64,000 nt of DNA from Pollenia angustigena (GCA_930367215.1 OV884059.1:7650945-7714944), one strand, 5' to 3'; shown: positions 35,940-49,099, numbered from the stretch's first letter. Notes: generated by a model not told the origin, from the sequence alone. A program made the numbers and translations.

Positions 35940-38042
35940 ACATAAACGAACCCAAATAATAATAATAACAAAGAAAAAAAGTTCATTAATGAGTGTTTGT
36001 CTTTGCAAGTAAACAATTGTAAACAAAAGCAAAAAATAAATAAAACTACTGTAAGTTTACGAAACTTACACACTCTCTTGCTTTTGCAGTTAATGAGACC
36101 CCAACGAGATAAAAAGCAACAGTAAAGAAAACATAACAAGGCAATGCACGACAAAACCAACACCCCCTTTTCATAATTTACTTCAAATATTTATACATAC
36201 AAAATAAGAATTATGTATGTACATATGTATATATGCATGAGTGTCCGAAAAATATGTTTTCAAAATTACAACAACTTCATGTAAAGCAATTCAATTGAAT
36301 TCACATCTAATAAAAATTGAAGCACAAACGAAAAACAAAAAATTGGCACAAAAGTTCGTTGCACTACAACAAGTCAATCAACAAATTTACAACAACAACT
36401 ATGTTAGGTACTACAGCAAAAACAACAATCAAAACAAAACTTTAGCAACATGCAACAACACAAGCAAAAATCAACAATAATTTGTAAATTAGAGGGTGTT
36501 GAATGTTGCAGTTTTTTTCCTCAATTTTATTTTGTTTTTTTCTTTTTTATGTAAACAAAGAGAGATTACATTACTCTTTCTCTTTTAGTTAAAAGAGCTT
36601 AACATTTTATTGGCGATGTAACAGTGCTGTTAATTGTAATTTAACATGGATTTTGTTGTTTTCTTAAGAGCTATTATGAGCTAGTGTGACCATTTTGGCA
36701 TTTTTGCAGATAAGTTTTATTTTTTTTCTGCCACTTACAATTACTTCACAAGTTTTTTATTTTAAAAGATGGGACCGCAAAAAAACTGAAAAACTAATCA
36801 ATCTCACAGGTTTTTTAATAACAAAAACAAATCAGCTGATTCGCAACAGAACAAAAAGTAAAGAATAATTCTGCATTTAGCTATAAAAAATTTTAAAATC
36901 TGGTCACCCTGGGAAGAACTTGTAAAATGCAATTATTTTTTAAGGAAAGCTAATTTTCAACTTTCTTTGTACTGTTTTTCCAATAACACCTAATGGTGTT
37001 TTCTTTTCTGACAATAATGTTCCATATATGCTACCATTTGTGCGGGTTTTTGTTCCATTCTTAAAATATATGCAAAAATGTGAGAAGTTGTCGTTTTCCT
37101 TTCTAAACATGTTGCAACAATAAATGGCAAATTTGTTCCATTTCTTACCCGCAGTTATAACTGAGTGTGAGATAATACCCTTTTTTGCATCTGCGTAAAG
37201 TACTTTTTTATGCAAGCAAGTATTTTTTTTTTCTTGTGTTTGCGGACAATTTGCGTTATATTGTGATGGATATAAAAACTTTTTGTTTTTCGTTTGTTTT
37301 ACTTTTATTTAATAATTATATTTTTTTGTCGCAAAATTTTTAACAACAGCTGATATTAATTATTGAAAATCAGTGCTGTTAACGCTTATTGGAATTGTAA
37401 GAAAATTTAATGTTGAAAATTGCTACAAGCGTGGTGAATATCGCTTTTAAAACAAACTTTGCATTCAATATTTAACACGCTAAATACACATTAGTGTTGA
37501 GTGTAAAACGTAGCTATTATTTTGTTCCATTGTAAATTAGAAAAATGTATCACTTTGTAAGGGTTCGTGTAACCTAATAAATATATTACACAACTGTAAT
37601 GCACCATTATTTTTTAGAAAAGAAAACACCATTAATGTTTAATAATATGCTTGCAAAACAGATGTAAAGTTAACATTTTTCTGCAAAGTTTTTTAATTTT
37701 TTATAAGCAGAGTAGGGAAATGTTGAAATTCTTAAACAGGCTGTTAAAATTATTAAACAAACTGTTAAAATGAATGGCAAATTTCTGAATTAAGAGACTT
37801 TTTTTCCAACATATATGAAGCCAAAAACAAGGTTTTATACTTTTTTATAAACATTTTTAATGTATAAAAACAACTTGTTTAATCGACTAATTGTTGAAAA
37901 AGACCTTCTGTAAAAAACAGAAATTGACGTAGATCTACAAGTACAAAAGCAAATATTTTTGTGTGTATTTAAATATTATTTGTTTTACAATGTTTCACTT
38001 TATTAAAGTTACATTTAATTAAAGTTAAATAGAAAATATAAT
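35940..38042. other. Non-coding A/T-rich DNA
   Basis: ORFs at 35915-36163, 36241-36480 (Asn/Gln/Lys-rich, from acaacaac words), 36686-36868 and 36940-37215 show no domain. A possible but weak inverted pair, agtgtgacca at about 36684 and tggtcaccct at about 36901, was noted. Nothing is firm enough to call. Confidence 0.4.
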
Positions 38043-38055
38043 ATTTGTCATTTTT

Positions 38056-39025
38056 ATCAAAAAGTAATTTCAATTTTTGGGAATACAACATTTTAATTTC
38101 AAAAGATTTTGTTACTCGTGCTTAATTTCCAGTTTTTATTCTTGATAAAAACACTTGAAATTTATTGTTGATGGGATAAGCTATTCCTATGCGCATTTCA
38201 CTGGTTGCTTAGACCAGATCATCAGGAAACTTCATCCATAAAGATTTTAGGAAAACTAAAGATATTAAACCAAATAAAACTGTTAAACGTATAAGACTTA
38301 TAAGCAACAGTTCTACATGTAACAATATCAAAGTTTAAACAAAACACATCAACAATAAACAGTGGGTTTATCTCATCTTACATTCCCCACTACAATTAGT
38401 TGAAATTCTCTCAACATTAATTGTAGTTGTAAGTAGGTTAAGAAAAACAAAATAAAAACAACAACAACTTACAAAAGCATGTTGTCAATTAAGTGTTTTT
38501 TTAGGCCGTGCACTTGCCTGTTTGTTTTCAAAAAGTTATTTCAATTTTTGGGAATACAAAATTTTAATTTCAAAAGATTTTGTTACTCGTGCTTAATTCC
38601 CAGTTTTTATTCTTGATTAAAAACACTTGAAATTTATTGTTGATGGGATAAGCTATTCCTATGCGCATTTCACTGTTTGCTTAGGCCAGATCATCAGGAA
38701 ACTTCATCCATAAAGATTTTAGAAAAACTAAAGATATTAAACCAAATAAAACTGTTAAACGTATAAGACTTCTAAGCAACAGTTCTACTTGTAACAATAT
38801 CAAAGTTTAAACAAAACACATCAACAATAAACAGTGGGTTTATCTCATCTTACATTCCCCACTATAATTAGTTGAAATTCTCTCAACATTAATTATAGTT
38901 GTAAGTAGGTTAAGAAAAACAAAATAAAAACAACAATAACTTACAAAAGCATGTTGTCAATTAAGTAAATTTCAAGTGTTTTTATCAAGAATAAAAACTG
39001 GGAATTAAGCACGAGTATCAAAATC
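38056..39025. mobile_element. Compound repeat element with internal 471-bp tandem duplication
   Basis: caatttttgggaatac at 38071 recurs at 38542, and the following roughly 430 bp are nearly identical, including gatgggataagctattcc and atcatcaggaaacttcatcc. An inverted copy of the unit start (ttactcgtgcttaattccca reversed) closes the element near 38966-39025, so about 60 bp are inverted at the ends. Direct repeats ATTTGTCATTTTT at 38043-38055 and 39026-39038 may be a 13-bp target duplication. No coding capacity; class unknown. Confidence 0.6.
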
Positions 39026-39039
39026 ATTTGTCATTTTTG

Positions 39040-39725
39040 TTAAAAATTTGTTTTTGTTAAAAATTGTAAGCAAATAAATTTTTTTTTAATGATTTAAGTA
39101 GTTTTCTTGTAGTTTCGATCAAATTCTATTTTAGCGTTTTATTTTTAAATTTTACGAAAACTATAATTAAATAACAAAAAATTCATATTTTTATTTAAAT
39201 CAATTTTATTTATATTGTTTTTTAGGCGATTTTCTTTAAATTTTTATATTAATACTCTTTATAGCTTGAAATGAACTAAAATTTTATTTTATCAAGAAAA
39301 AGGTAAAAAGTAAACAATTTCTATAATTTCTGGTAAAATTTCATTTAAGCGTTTTTTAAAATGTTTGAGTTTTATGTAAATTGACTTATTCAATTAAAAA
39401 AAAAAAATAATGTTTTTTTTTGTATGTTTTATATTTACACATTTTTCAAAAACTAACCGCTAGTTTTTAATTTTGAAATTTTCAGTAAATTTACTTATTA
39501 AATAAAAAAATCGTTAATATTTTAAAAAATTTGCATTTTGTTGCAAAATACAAAATTTTTTAAGCGGACATCTTTCTAAATTTCGTTTAGGCGATTTAAG
39601 GTAAAACTTAAACGTTAAATAAATTTGCTTATTAAATGATATTAAATAATTAAAGTGTTTTTGTATCAAATATTTTTAAAATTTTACAAATCTATTTAAG
39701 CGATTTTTTTGAAAAATTACTTGTT
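39040..39725. repeat. Degenerate gcgatttttt tract, inverted relative of 11.7-13.5 kb
   Basis: Words ttttttaggcgattttc, atttaagcgttttttaaa, cgtttaggcgatttaag and atttaagcgatttttttg are reverse complements of the aaaaatcgcctaaat word at 12 kb. It is the same diffuse family on the opposite strand. Confidence 0.5.
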
Positions 39726-39740
39726 CTAGTTTATTATTTT

Positions 39741-41960
39741 ATATGCAGACTATAGTCGAGACTATTACCGAGACTATATTCGAGATTAAAATCGAGACTA
39801 TTGTTTAGGTTTAAGGCAAGACTTTTATCTAGAAGTAAGTGTATCCTATTATTCAGACTATAGTCGAAGCTGAGATTATTATCCAGACTATTGTCTATTG
39901 TCGAGACTTTTGTCTAGACCAAAGTCGAAACGTTTGTCTAGCTTTAAATCGAGACTATTGTCTACATCAAAATCGAGACTATTGTTCAGAATAAAGTCAA
40001 GATTATTATTCAGAAAATAGTATGTCCTATTGTTCAGACTATAGTCGAGACTATTGTCTAGACTAAAGTTGAGACTATTGTCCATACTAAAGTCGAGACT
40101 ATTGTCTAGACTTAAGTCGAGGCTATTGTCTAGATTAAAATCGAGACTATTTTCTAGATTAAAGTCGAGACTATTATCCATACTAAAGTCGAGGCTATTA
40201 ACAAGACAAAAGTCGAGAATATTGTCAAACTAAAGTCTAACTTAAAGAGTTTAGTCGAAGCCATATTAAGGAATGTTTTCTAGTCTAAAGTCAAAACTAA
40301 TGTTCTAAAGGCGGGACAGCTTTCAGATTTAAGTCAAGTCATTTCTGCAAGTCGAGGCTATTGTCTAGACTTAAGGCGAGTGTATTGTCCAAAATAAAGT
40401 CAAGACTATTGTTCTAAATATAATCAAGACTACTTTCCAAACTGTACTAGAGACTATAGTCTAGACTTAAGTCGGGGGCTATTATCTAGTCTATTTTTAC
40501 GTGTGTGAAGATAAATATGAAAAGTTAAATATGTTTTTAAAAAATATCGCATGCGATAAAAAATATTTTAAAAAAATATCGCATGCGTATTATTAAGAAA
40601 ATACGACTATTTATACGAAATTTTACAGTTTTTATGAAAAATTAATAATTTTTATTTAATATTTAAAACTATTTAGATATTAAGTTAGTCTTTTTATATT
40701 AAAATTTATGATTTTTGAAAAAATACGACTTAGAGTGAAATTCACATGAAAGTGCTGTGTGGGGGATATGGCCACTGTGTCCAAACCCTTCGATCTCAGG
40801 GAATCAAACCTAATGGAAAATGAAGACTATGGATAGGGCTACAATATCCTATACGCACTTTATCCCAATTGTATTTGTGAAAATTTTTATACATTTTTGA
40901 AAATTTGACTTAGAGTGAAATTCTCTTGAAAGTGCTTTGTGAGGGATATGGCCACTGTGTCCAAACCCTTCGATCTCAGGGAATCAAACCTAATGGAAAA
41001 TGAAGACTATGGACAGGGCTACAATATCCTATACGCACTTTATCCCAATTGTATTTGTGAAAATTTTTATACATTTTTGAAAATTTGACTTAGAGTGAAA
41101 TTCTCTTGAAAGTGCTGTGTGAGGGATATGGCCACTGTGTCCAAACCCTTCGATCTCAGGGAATCAAACCTAATGGAAAATGAAGGTTTGGACACAGTGG
41201 CCATATCCCTCACACAGCACTTTCAAGAGAATTTCACTCTAAGTCAAATTTTCAAAAATGTATAAAAATTTTCACAAATACAATTGGGATAAAGTGCGTA
41301 TAGGATATTGTAGCCCTGTCCATAGTCTTCATTTTCCATTAGGTTTGATTCCCTGAGATCGAAGGGTTTGGACACAGTGGCCATATCCCCCACACAGCAC
41401 TTTCATGTGAATTTCACTCTAAGTCGTTTTTTTTCAAAAATCATAAATTTTAATATAAAAAGACTAACTTAATATCTAAATAGTTTTAAATATTAAATAA
41501 AAATTATTAATTTTTCATAAAAACTGTAAAATTTCGTATAAATAGTCGTATTTTCTTAATAATACGCATGCGATATTTTTTTAAAATATTTTTTATCGCA
41601 TGCGATATTTTTTAAAAACATATTTAACTTTTCATATTTATCTTCACACACGTTCTATTTTTTAGGCTAGAGTCGAGACTACTGTCCAGATTATAATCAA
41701 GCACAAAGTACAGATTATTTTCTAGACTAAAGTAAAGACTATTGTTCCATAGTTGAGACTACTTTTGGACTAAAGACGAGAACATTGTTAAGAGTGTTGT
41801 CGAGAATATAGTCGAGTCTATTGTTTATTTTCTTAGCTATAGTCAAAACTATTCTCCAGACTTAAGCCAGTGTCAAGAGTTTTTGTTCTTTAGGTGAGAC
41901 TGTCTTTAAGACTTAAGTCAGATCTATTCTCCAGACTATAGACGAGACTATTATTTGCAT
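39741..41960. repeat. GACTATAGTC-type repeat tract, split by a Foldback-like element
   Basis: 39741-40489 and 41663-41960 are dense in gtcgagactattgtctagac units of about 24 bp. On the - strand this makes the spurious 97-codon ORF at 39888-40181 with repeating NSLDFNLD octets. Repetition at DNA level explains the ORF. The tract was continuous before the insertion at 40499-41653. Confidence 0.75.
40499..41653. mobile_element. Foldback-like element, 1155 bp, exact 9-bp target duplication
   Basis: The two arms are inverted repeats over nearly their whole length. The outer end acgtgtgtgaagataaatat is matched at the other end, and the direct repeat TCTATTTTT flanks it at 40490-40498 and 41654-41662. 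The inner arms are made of 180-bp tandem units: three at left (gtgtccaaacccttcg near 40777, 40957, 41137) and about two inverted at right, meeting near 41186. Arms built of tandem subrepeats plus a 9-bp duplication are what is known of Drosophila FB elements. No transposase is present. TCGCATGCGA palindromes occur in each arm. Confidence 0.85.
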
Positions 41961-43340
41961 AATATTAAGAATATTTAAGAAATAAAATACTTTACTAATC
42001 AATAAGTAATTGATATTATGCAGAGTTTTTTTTAGAGTTTTTTTTAATTTTCTTGACAAAAATGCTGTTTTCTTCTCTCCTTTTATGTCTTTTTACTTAC
42101 AAAAAACTTTTCCTGCTTTTCTGGTACTTTCAACACAATAATTTATTAAAACTTTATACCAAAAATATCTCAAAACTTTTAGTGACTAAAAAAGTATTTC
42201 TTTAAAACAACTTTGTAATTACGAAAAAAAAAATAATATAAAAAAACACCTGTTGCATTTGTAGTACGTGTGGCAAAAAGGAAGAGTCAAGTAATTTTAC
42301 AGACTTTGTCACATAAGTAGCAAATTGCATTAAATATTAAGCTTAAAGTCAGAGTTTTGTTTATATAGAAAACTTTAAGAAATAGTTAGCCAAAATATTT
42401 TTTACAAAACTATAAAACATTTAATACATTTAACAGAAAAAATTTCCTAAGCCTTAAAATAACTTTAAAACTAACTTTTTAAAATTGAGGTCAATAAATT
42501 TTATATTGCAGCAAAAGTATTCAAAATGTGAACAATTAATTAGTAGGGGTATTCAAGAAGGAAAGCAAAAATAATCTTTAAAAAAATTAAATAAAAGTTA
42601 AAAACACACTCTTGGAAATAATTTCAGTTTTATTTTTGTTTTTGCAATTTTTTTTTATTATTCAACTATTAAGTGAATGCCCATACTGTCTTAAAAATTC
42701 CATTTGAGAAACAAAGTATAAAAACAAAAATTTATAAAATACCAAAAAATAACACAAACTTGCCAACAAATAATCGCCATCAAAACTAACTTTCAACAAG
42801 TTGTACGTTACAACAAACTTCCCCCAACTCCTTCTACCTCTTCCTCCTTCAAGATCCCAAAAAAAAATTGTGTTGCTACTTGTAATGACCATGTTTAACC
42901 AATTACACCTGGTCTTTTTTTCATTTTGGTAACATTAGTCTTGTGGGATATTTTTTGTTTTCATTTAAAGGCGGCAAAATGTATGAAGCAAATTAAATAT
43001 TGTACGGAAATTTCTTTTCTTTTATATTAAAACCATAAACGAGTATAAAGCTTATTATTATTTTTTGTAGTCATAAAAAAAAAATATATTTTTGTATTTA
43101 ATTTCATTTTTGTTGTTTTTGTTTTAAGTATTGTTTTGTTAACTGCATTTGACAGTTTCAATTACCAAGATTTGTAGCAGACTGACATGAGTTTGTTTGT
43201 TTTTTTTTGTTTGAATTTAATTAATAATAAATGAGAGGAGAGTTAATAAATCTTCTTTAGAAGGCATTAAAAAAATGTGGGAAGAAGGAAATAAAATAAA
43301 AGGATAATAAGAAAAAAGAAAACTAAAAATTGGACTTAAG
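41961..43340. other. A/T-rich non-coding DNA
   Basis: A 76-codon - strand ORF at 42662-42892 has no domain. No element ends were seen. Confidence 0.45.
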
Positions 43341-44215
43341 AAACATGTATTTAGAGTCCAAACAATAGTTAAACTTTATTATATCCAAAACTATACTAGA
43401 TCCAAAACACTTGTTCAAACTTCAGTCGCGGTTTAGATCAGCTTCCAGTCAAGATTATTCTCCACACTATGGTCAAAGCTTAAGTTGATGCTATAGTAGA
43501 AGTTTCAGTCTAGTCTATTAAGCAGACCATAGGCCAATCACTGGATTAGACTTAATGCTAGACTGCAGCATAATTTCCCTTAAACAATATCTTCCTTAAG
43601 TGGATACCCACTTTTGATGGACACTATTCCCTGGTTCAGTAAAGCATTAAGGTCTTTTGAGAGGACATTCATTCCCTTTGTTTAGACACATTTAAATGTA
43701 TATATCAGACTTTAAATCAGGCTATTGACCTTAATATTCGGCCATATTCCGGAAAACGAAATCACGTGAAATCGGAATCGATAGAGATTTTCAATTCAAT
43801 TGTTAAAAAAATTAACGTAGATTTTCCTGATTACAAAAGTAGTTTTGGAAAAGATAAAAGGACCTGAAAGTATGAGATATATAAAAGGATATAAGTTAAA
43901 CACAGGAGAGTTTTAAAATTTGTTCGATTTCCATTTCACTCGAATTCAATATCCAGAACAAGGCAGCCATTTTAGATAAGATATATGTTTAACCAGTCTG
44001 TAGAGATGATTATAAGCCAGACTGTAGACCAAACTTTAGACAGGACCTTAAATCAGTGTAAAACGGACTATATGGATCAGACTATAAGTCAGAGTTAAGA
44101 TAAGACTGGTAGACTCGACTATAAATACAATTATTAACCAGATTTTAGAAAACACTAAAAACAGACTAAAGACAAGACTATAGACCAAACTATAGACGCA
44201 CCTGCTCTATGGCCT
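43341..44215. repeat. GACTATAGTC-type repeat tract, diverged
   Basis: Words such as gactatagaccaaactatag and gactgtagaccaaac recur, most densely from 43.98 to 44.2 kb. A less repetitive stretch sits at 43.6-43.95 kb. Confidence 0.5.
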
Positions 44216-45130
44216 AATCTCATGCTGTGGATCTTAACCACTAGGTGACAAACAATGCGCTCACCAAACGCCCCCGTGAGCGTACGGTCAATACACACAT
44301 ATGTAGCAATTTGCGACAAAAATTATACACTCGCCCCTTGTTTTGGAGCAGAGCGATCACACCTTCACTGTATTAGGAATAGCCAGCAGCATATGTTGTA
44401 TAGCAAAAGCACCAAGGGAACCGCCACAGTCAGAAATTTCTACAAGGTTAGAAAATCAGCCTTCCATGTGGAAGTCGGTCTCCCTTTTCGCGTGTTTAGG
44501 TATAAAAAACAGCCCGCACGGGGTTTCCGAAAGTACCCTTTCGTCGAAAAGGCCGCCTTTCGTTGAACCCTTTTGTTAGTTCGTTCTTTGAAAAAGGTAC
44601 TCCCCTATCAGACATAGAACAAATTGAAGAAAGGCAACCTTCTATTTGAAAAATAAAGCTTACGTAAAGACAATCATCCTGAAAGACTGGAAGTATTTTT
44701 TGCAAGAAGCATACTAACAGGGATTTCAACCAATAGTGAGACCGGTGCCGTGTCACCAGGGACTAAGCCTCGATCTTAAGAAATCACGAAGACTGCAGTA
44801 GGCCTGTTATTTTGAATCTTTGTCGCATCCCAGGTATGCATATGCCCGATTTCTCACAGAGCATGTAACACCTAAATGTCAACTATACTTGAGGTTATAC
44901 CTAGACCCTCCAGGAAAGATGTATGTCAGACACTTTATAGTCTATTAATCAGAAATAGGGTAAAGTAAATACAGTACGCTATGACATCTTTCCATCTTAT
45001 ACGCCAAAAGGATTCCAACCCATTTTGGAGTCCTGGCTTTGAAATTAAGCATTTTCCAGTAAGAGCATGTTGCATCAATCGAAATGGTGTATAGTCGTAA
45101 AATAAGGCAAAGCTTTCGAACGTTTTTGGG
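44216..45130. repeat. G+C-richer repeat island, unclassified
   Basis: Composition is clearly less A/T-rich than its surroundings. 44659-44688, reversed, matches 54438-54467 at 27 of 30 bases around gtctttcaggatgattgtct, so both are probably parts of one dispersed element. Overlapping ORFs at 44255-44756 on both strands have no recognisable domain. It may be the untranslated part of a retrotransposon; that is inference. Confidence 0.4.
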
Positions 45131-46889
45131 TCAATGCTTGCTTCAAATTAATGACTTTTGTTTGGTACAGGTTTTTTTGTGATCGCCTGGATCCTCCTGG
45201 TTTATCGTTATTCGGCTTTGGCCTTGATTCGGCTGGTTGTTCGGGCTTTGGATTGTTTATATGGATTCGTTTTTTATTACCAGGAACTATTCAAAGTAAA
45301 AATTACTTTTTTTTTTGGCGTTTAAGTAGCATTTTGGCCACGCAAAATCGCTTTTCAACGTTCCTCGGCTTCCACTCGTGTTGTATCCAATTTTCTTGCA
45401 TTTGGATGAGTCCTGTTACTTGCAAACGTTTTTAATTGGCTTCCAATGAATAAGTTAATTCTAAATGAGTATCACAACAATCATTCTGCATTGCTATTCA
45501 TCATCTTTGAACTTATTTGATTGCCAAACTGCTCAATATATGTTAACCAAGACACAAACCATGTTTTAAACATACGCCATATTTTGTTAATCCCGCATAT
45601 TCAAGTTATACACCCCACATTCGATACACCCCACATTCGATACAGTACACTTCAGACTATGAACTATAGTCGCCGTTATAGGCCAATGCTTAAACTCGAC
45701 TATAATCAAGATATGTAATAGTTTGTAATTCCAAATATTTAATTCACAATATATTTAATAGCTTTTCTTAGTTTTACAGCTTCTAACTTCAAAAATTCCA
45801 TTATTTACTTTGAAACAACTCTTCTATGTTAAATGTTTTTAATTAATTTTTCATTGCTAAACATGAACTCCAAAATCTTCACCTTAACTTTTGCGTTTGC
45901 TGCAGCAAATATTTGCCACAAATAACACTTGAGTTACACAGAGATTTACTTTCGAATAAAGAAATCTGAACATGCACCAAAGTATTTGTTACAAAATAAT
46001 TCAACAAATGGCTTTTGACTAGAGAAAACCTGCCGGATATTGCAAATTCCAGCAGAACACATACATACATACTGATTTGTGCACTAATATTAGCATTTGC
46101 TTAGCAGATATATGCCATTTAGAAGGCTACAGGATATTAAACATTGGCTTTATTGATGCATGTTGCGGCAAGCACCCACATGATTGGCGTGTGTTTCTAT
46201 GCATTTTTTTTTCTTTCTTTTCTCCACAGTGCAATATTTACCCAAGTTTGCCTTAAGCAACATTTACCTTTAACACAATTGTAACAATGACTTTTGCTTA
46301 AACTGTTTCCAAATTGCAACATACCGGAAACTATCCAGCTGTGTGTTCTGTGTTTTATGAATGTTTTGGCTTCTATGGAAGAAATATTTTTTTTTGTGTG
46401 ACATGGGATGAGAATGCAAGATTTGCAGATCAAGGTTTGTTTGTCACAGCTGGCAAATTAATAAAATGTTGTTTATTGTCGTTTTTAGTTGTGTGAGCTT
46501 TTGTCCTCTGTTCTTGTGTTCCATATTGCTCGTTTGTGATTGAAATAACAGCAGTAAAAGAGGAAAAAAAATAGATTTCACAAAATGTGTTGTTGGCTCT
46601 TTAACTCATATTTTTTGCTTCACAATGCATTATGCAAATTGCTGCAGTGTAACCTTTTAGTGACAGGGCCAACAAATGTAATTGGGACAAAAGGAGAAGA
46701 TTTAAGGCATATTAAATTATTCCTTTCTGGGGTTCAAATACAAAGAGCGAGACATTGGATATTAGACTTTTAAAAAGGATAACGATTATAATATAGCCAG
46801 GACAACGGACTATTGAAGAATCTATAAGCCAAACTATAGAAGAATATATAGTTCAAACTATACAGGAATCTATAGTCAAACCTATAATA
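45131..46889. other. Non-coding DNA without a recognised gene
   Basis: A 16-bp direct repeat (acaccccacattcgat) occurs twice near 45610-45641. ORFs at 45151-45435, 45521-45718 and 45879-46773 carry no domain. 46.79-46.89 kb has a few ctatagtcaaac words. Confidence 0.4.
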
Positions 46890-47585
46890 TACATAAAGGG
46901 TGGGTTAATTTTAAGTGCCGATGTTGAATGTGACCCACACCTAAACTTCAAGTTTTTTTCTGCATTTCATTTGACATTTCTCAATTTCAGACTAACTCAA
47001 TTTGAACCGTGGAAAGATACACAATCGAACAACGCGTTGAAGTAATTCAGGCTTATGAAAATGGGCGTTCAAATCAAAATGAATATCGTGCACTTCGTGA
47101 TTTTTTCGGTCAATTTAATCGTTCAAATGTGCGTAAAATCGAAAAAATTGTGCAAAAATGTAAGCAAAACGGCTCGTACTGCAGAAAATATTGCTGCTGT
47201 TCGCGATAGTGTTGCTACACCTCAACTCGTCGTCGAGCCCAACAATTGCACCTTTCACGCTCGTCATTACTAAACATTAGTGTCCGACCGAACTCATTTT
47301 TTGAGACCGAAACCGAACCCGAACTTCGGTAAATTTTGACAAGTTCGGCCAAACCCGAACCTTTTGTTAATAAATCTGAAGAATTGTACTATTTTTAATG
47401 TATTTATTTAAAACAAAATAAAATTTCGGGAAATTATTAAATTTACACTTTTGGAAGGATGCAACATGAAAAGATAAATTGCACTTTATAGAAGTTAAAA
47501 CTATTTTATAGTTAAAAAATAATTAGTAACTGCTTTTTTTAAGACAAAAAATAAAAATTAAGTTCAAGTTTAATACAGTATACAT

Positions 47586-47959
47586 TAGGGCTATAACTTG
47601 TTCACACTTTTGCGAATATCCAAAACGGCATAGTATAGTCGTGTAGAACATTAAAAGTTATTAATAAAAAATATGATAATTTTTTCGGATTGTTAAAAAA
47701 GTTCACGCAGGGATCGGTTTGAAGTTTGAAAACAACCAATTTATCTCACGGAAATTTTAAAAAATATACACCTAATATTTGTATATATTCTTATACGTAT
47801 CACTTAAATGCTATTTTGGAATTTATCCACTGCTTTAGATTTAAAAATTTTCCTTGTTAGAAGGTTTTAGAAAATTGATTCCCTGCGTGAGGTTTTTTTT
47901 CGCAAAACGACGGGAGACAGGCTCCGTCGTAATATGCTAATAATTTGGTTATAGCCCTA
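47586..47959. mobile_element. MITE inside the hAT, about 374 bp
   Basis: Inverted ends TAGGGCTATAAC at left and GTTATAGCCCTA at right. Flanks gtatacat and gtataaacat suggest an imperfect duplication. An inner inverted pair (cacgcaggga / ccctgcgtga) lies near 47704 and 47882. It breaks the transposase frame just after the BED finger. The last 30 or so residues of the 75-codon - strand ORF at 47857-48084 are MITE sequence. Confidence 0.6.
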
Positions 47960-47964
47960 GTATA

Positions 47965-48117
47965 AACATTAGTACTCAAACCTCTACAATGTATTTTTTG
48001 AATTCGTTTGGGGTGTACTTTCCCTAAGTGGCGTTTAATATTGACGGTAGTTTGTTTGCTTGGCAATGAACTCCCAACTGACATATGTTTGGCGCAACAT
48101 TTGCATTGAGCGATTGC
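47965..48117 (-). pseudogene. BED-type zinc finger of hAT transposase (fragment)
   Basis: On the - strand from the stop at 48118-48120 the frame reads QCKCCAKHMSVGSSLPSKQ and then TTVNIKRHLGKVHPKR. The zinc ligands are Cys-x2-Cys (48103-48105, 48094-48096) and His-x4-His (48028-48030, 48013-48015), with 21 residues between the second Cys and first His. This is the BED finger found at the N-terminus of many hAT transposases, where it binds element ends. The catalytic and dimerisation domains are absent: the frame meets a MITE at 47959 and no RNase H-like domain was found beyond. It is a relic and not a host gene. Confidence 0.75.
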
Positions 48118-48242
48118 TCAATTTTTTTCAAAAAAACCCCAAATTGGATGACATTTTTATCTGGAAATATCTTTACTATAAAGTTTGGTTTGTTGTTCAC
48201 CAAAAACTATAGATTATCTTACCATTCGCAGAATATAAATAA

Positions 48243-49099
48243 CTAGCTGACCCGGTCCGCGCTGCTGACCCTAAGCAAACTTTAGTGTTGTATTACCAGA
48301 CGATTTAAATTGAGCTTTAAACGAAATTTACGGCCTTTAAAATTTTCCTTCCGTAAAAACCTAAGTTGGACCATGGCGATTATTTTAAAGAACAAATCGT
48401 CCAAATCGGTCAAGCCATTCTCAAGTTACGCGCTTAATAGAAAAAGTGGGCGTAAAAGTAGGCGTGATACATTTTTCTTTCGATGAAAACGTAAAATGGA
48501 TTAAAACGAACATTTAAAAGAAAAATTTGTGAAATCGATGGAGCCGTTTTTTGATTTAAGGTAAATCGAAAAAAGTGGGCGGGGCAAAATTTTCTTTCCG
48601 TAAAAACCTAAGTTGGACCATGGCAATCATTTTAAAGAAAAAATCGTTTGAATCGGTCAAGCCGTTCTCAACTTATGCGCTTTATAGAAAAAGTGGGCGT
48701 AAAAGTAGGCGTGGTAAATTTTTCTTTCGGTGAAAACTTAAAATGGATTAATACGAACATTTGAAAGAAAAATTTGTCAAATCGATGGAGCCGTTTTCTG
48801 ATTTTAGGTAATTCGAAAAAAGTGGGCGTAAAAGTGGGCGGGGCAAAATTTTCTTTTCGTTTAAATCTAAGTTGGACCATGGCGATCATTTTAAAGAAAA
48901 AATCGTCCAAATTATTTAGAAGTCATTGGTGGTGCAATGTGAAAATTGGATTTTGCCACGCTCCTCCGCCCGCAGACAGTGTCACCCGCCTGAATATTCT
49001 GAAGATTCCCTGAAAATTTCATCAAAATCGGCCCAGCCGTTTTGGAGTCCATACGTTACATACACACATACATACATCCTATTTTATATATATAGAAGA
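48243..49099. repeat. Dispersed repeat with about 250-bp tandem units, inside the hAT
   Basis: Starts ctagctgacccggtccgcg. ctaagttggaccatgg occurs at 48361, 48608 and 48867 (spacings 247 and 259), each followed by gatcattttaaag and then gtgggcgtaaaagt words. It ends atcggcccagccgttttgg, then acatacacacatacataca and a tatatatagaaga tail. Similar ends are known on dispersed insect repeats. I cannot assign the class, and no target duplication is clear. ORFs at 48668-49138 on both strands are by-products. Confidence 0.6.

Noticed and set aside
36684..36910. Possible inverted-repeat element with agtgtgacca / tggtcaccct ends
   Set aside because: Only about 10 bp of weak terminal similarity and no target duplication.
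39888..40181. 97-codon ORF encoding NSLDFNLD-type octet repeats
   Set aside because: Fully explained by the 24-bp DNA repeat that extends beyond the ORF in all frames.
40777..41190. Regular 180-bp repeats considered as an array of CRISPR or satellite type
   Set aside because: They are the arms of an inverted-repeat element with target duplications, and the context is a eukaryotic genome.
45151..45435. 94-codon + strand ORF in mixed-composition DNA
   Set aside because: Phe/Ser/Cys-rich with no domain and no exon signals recognised.
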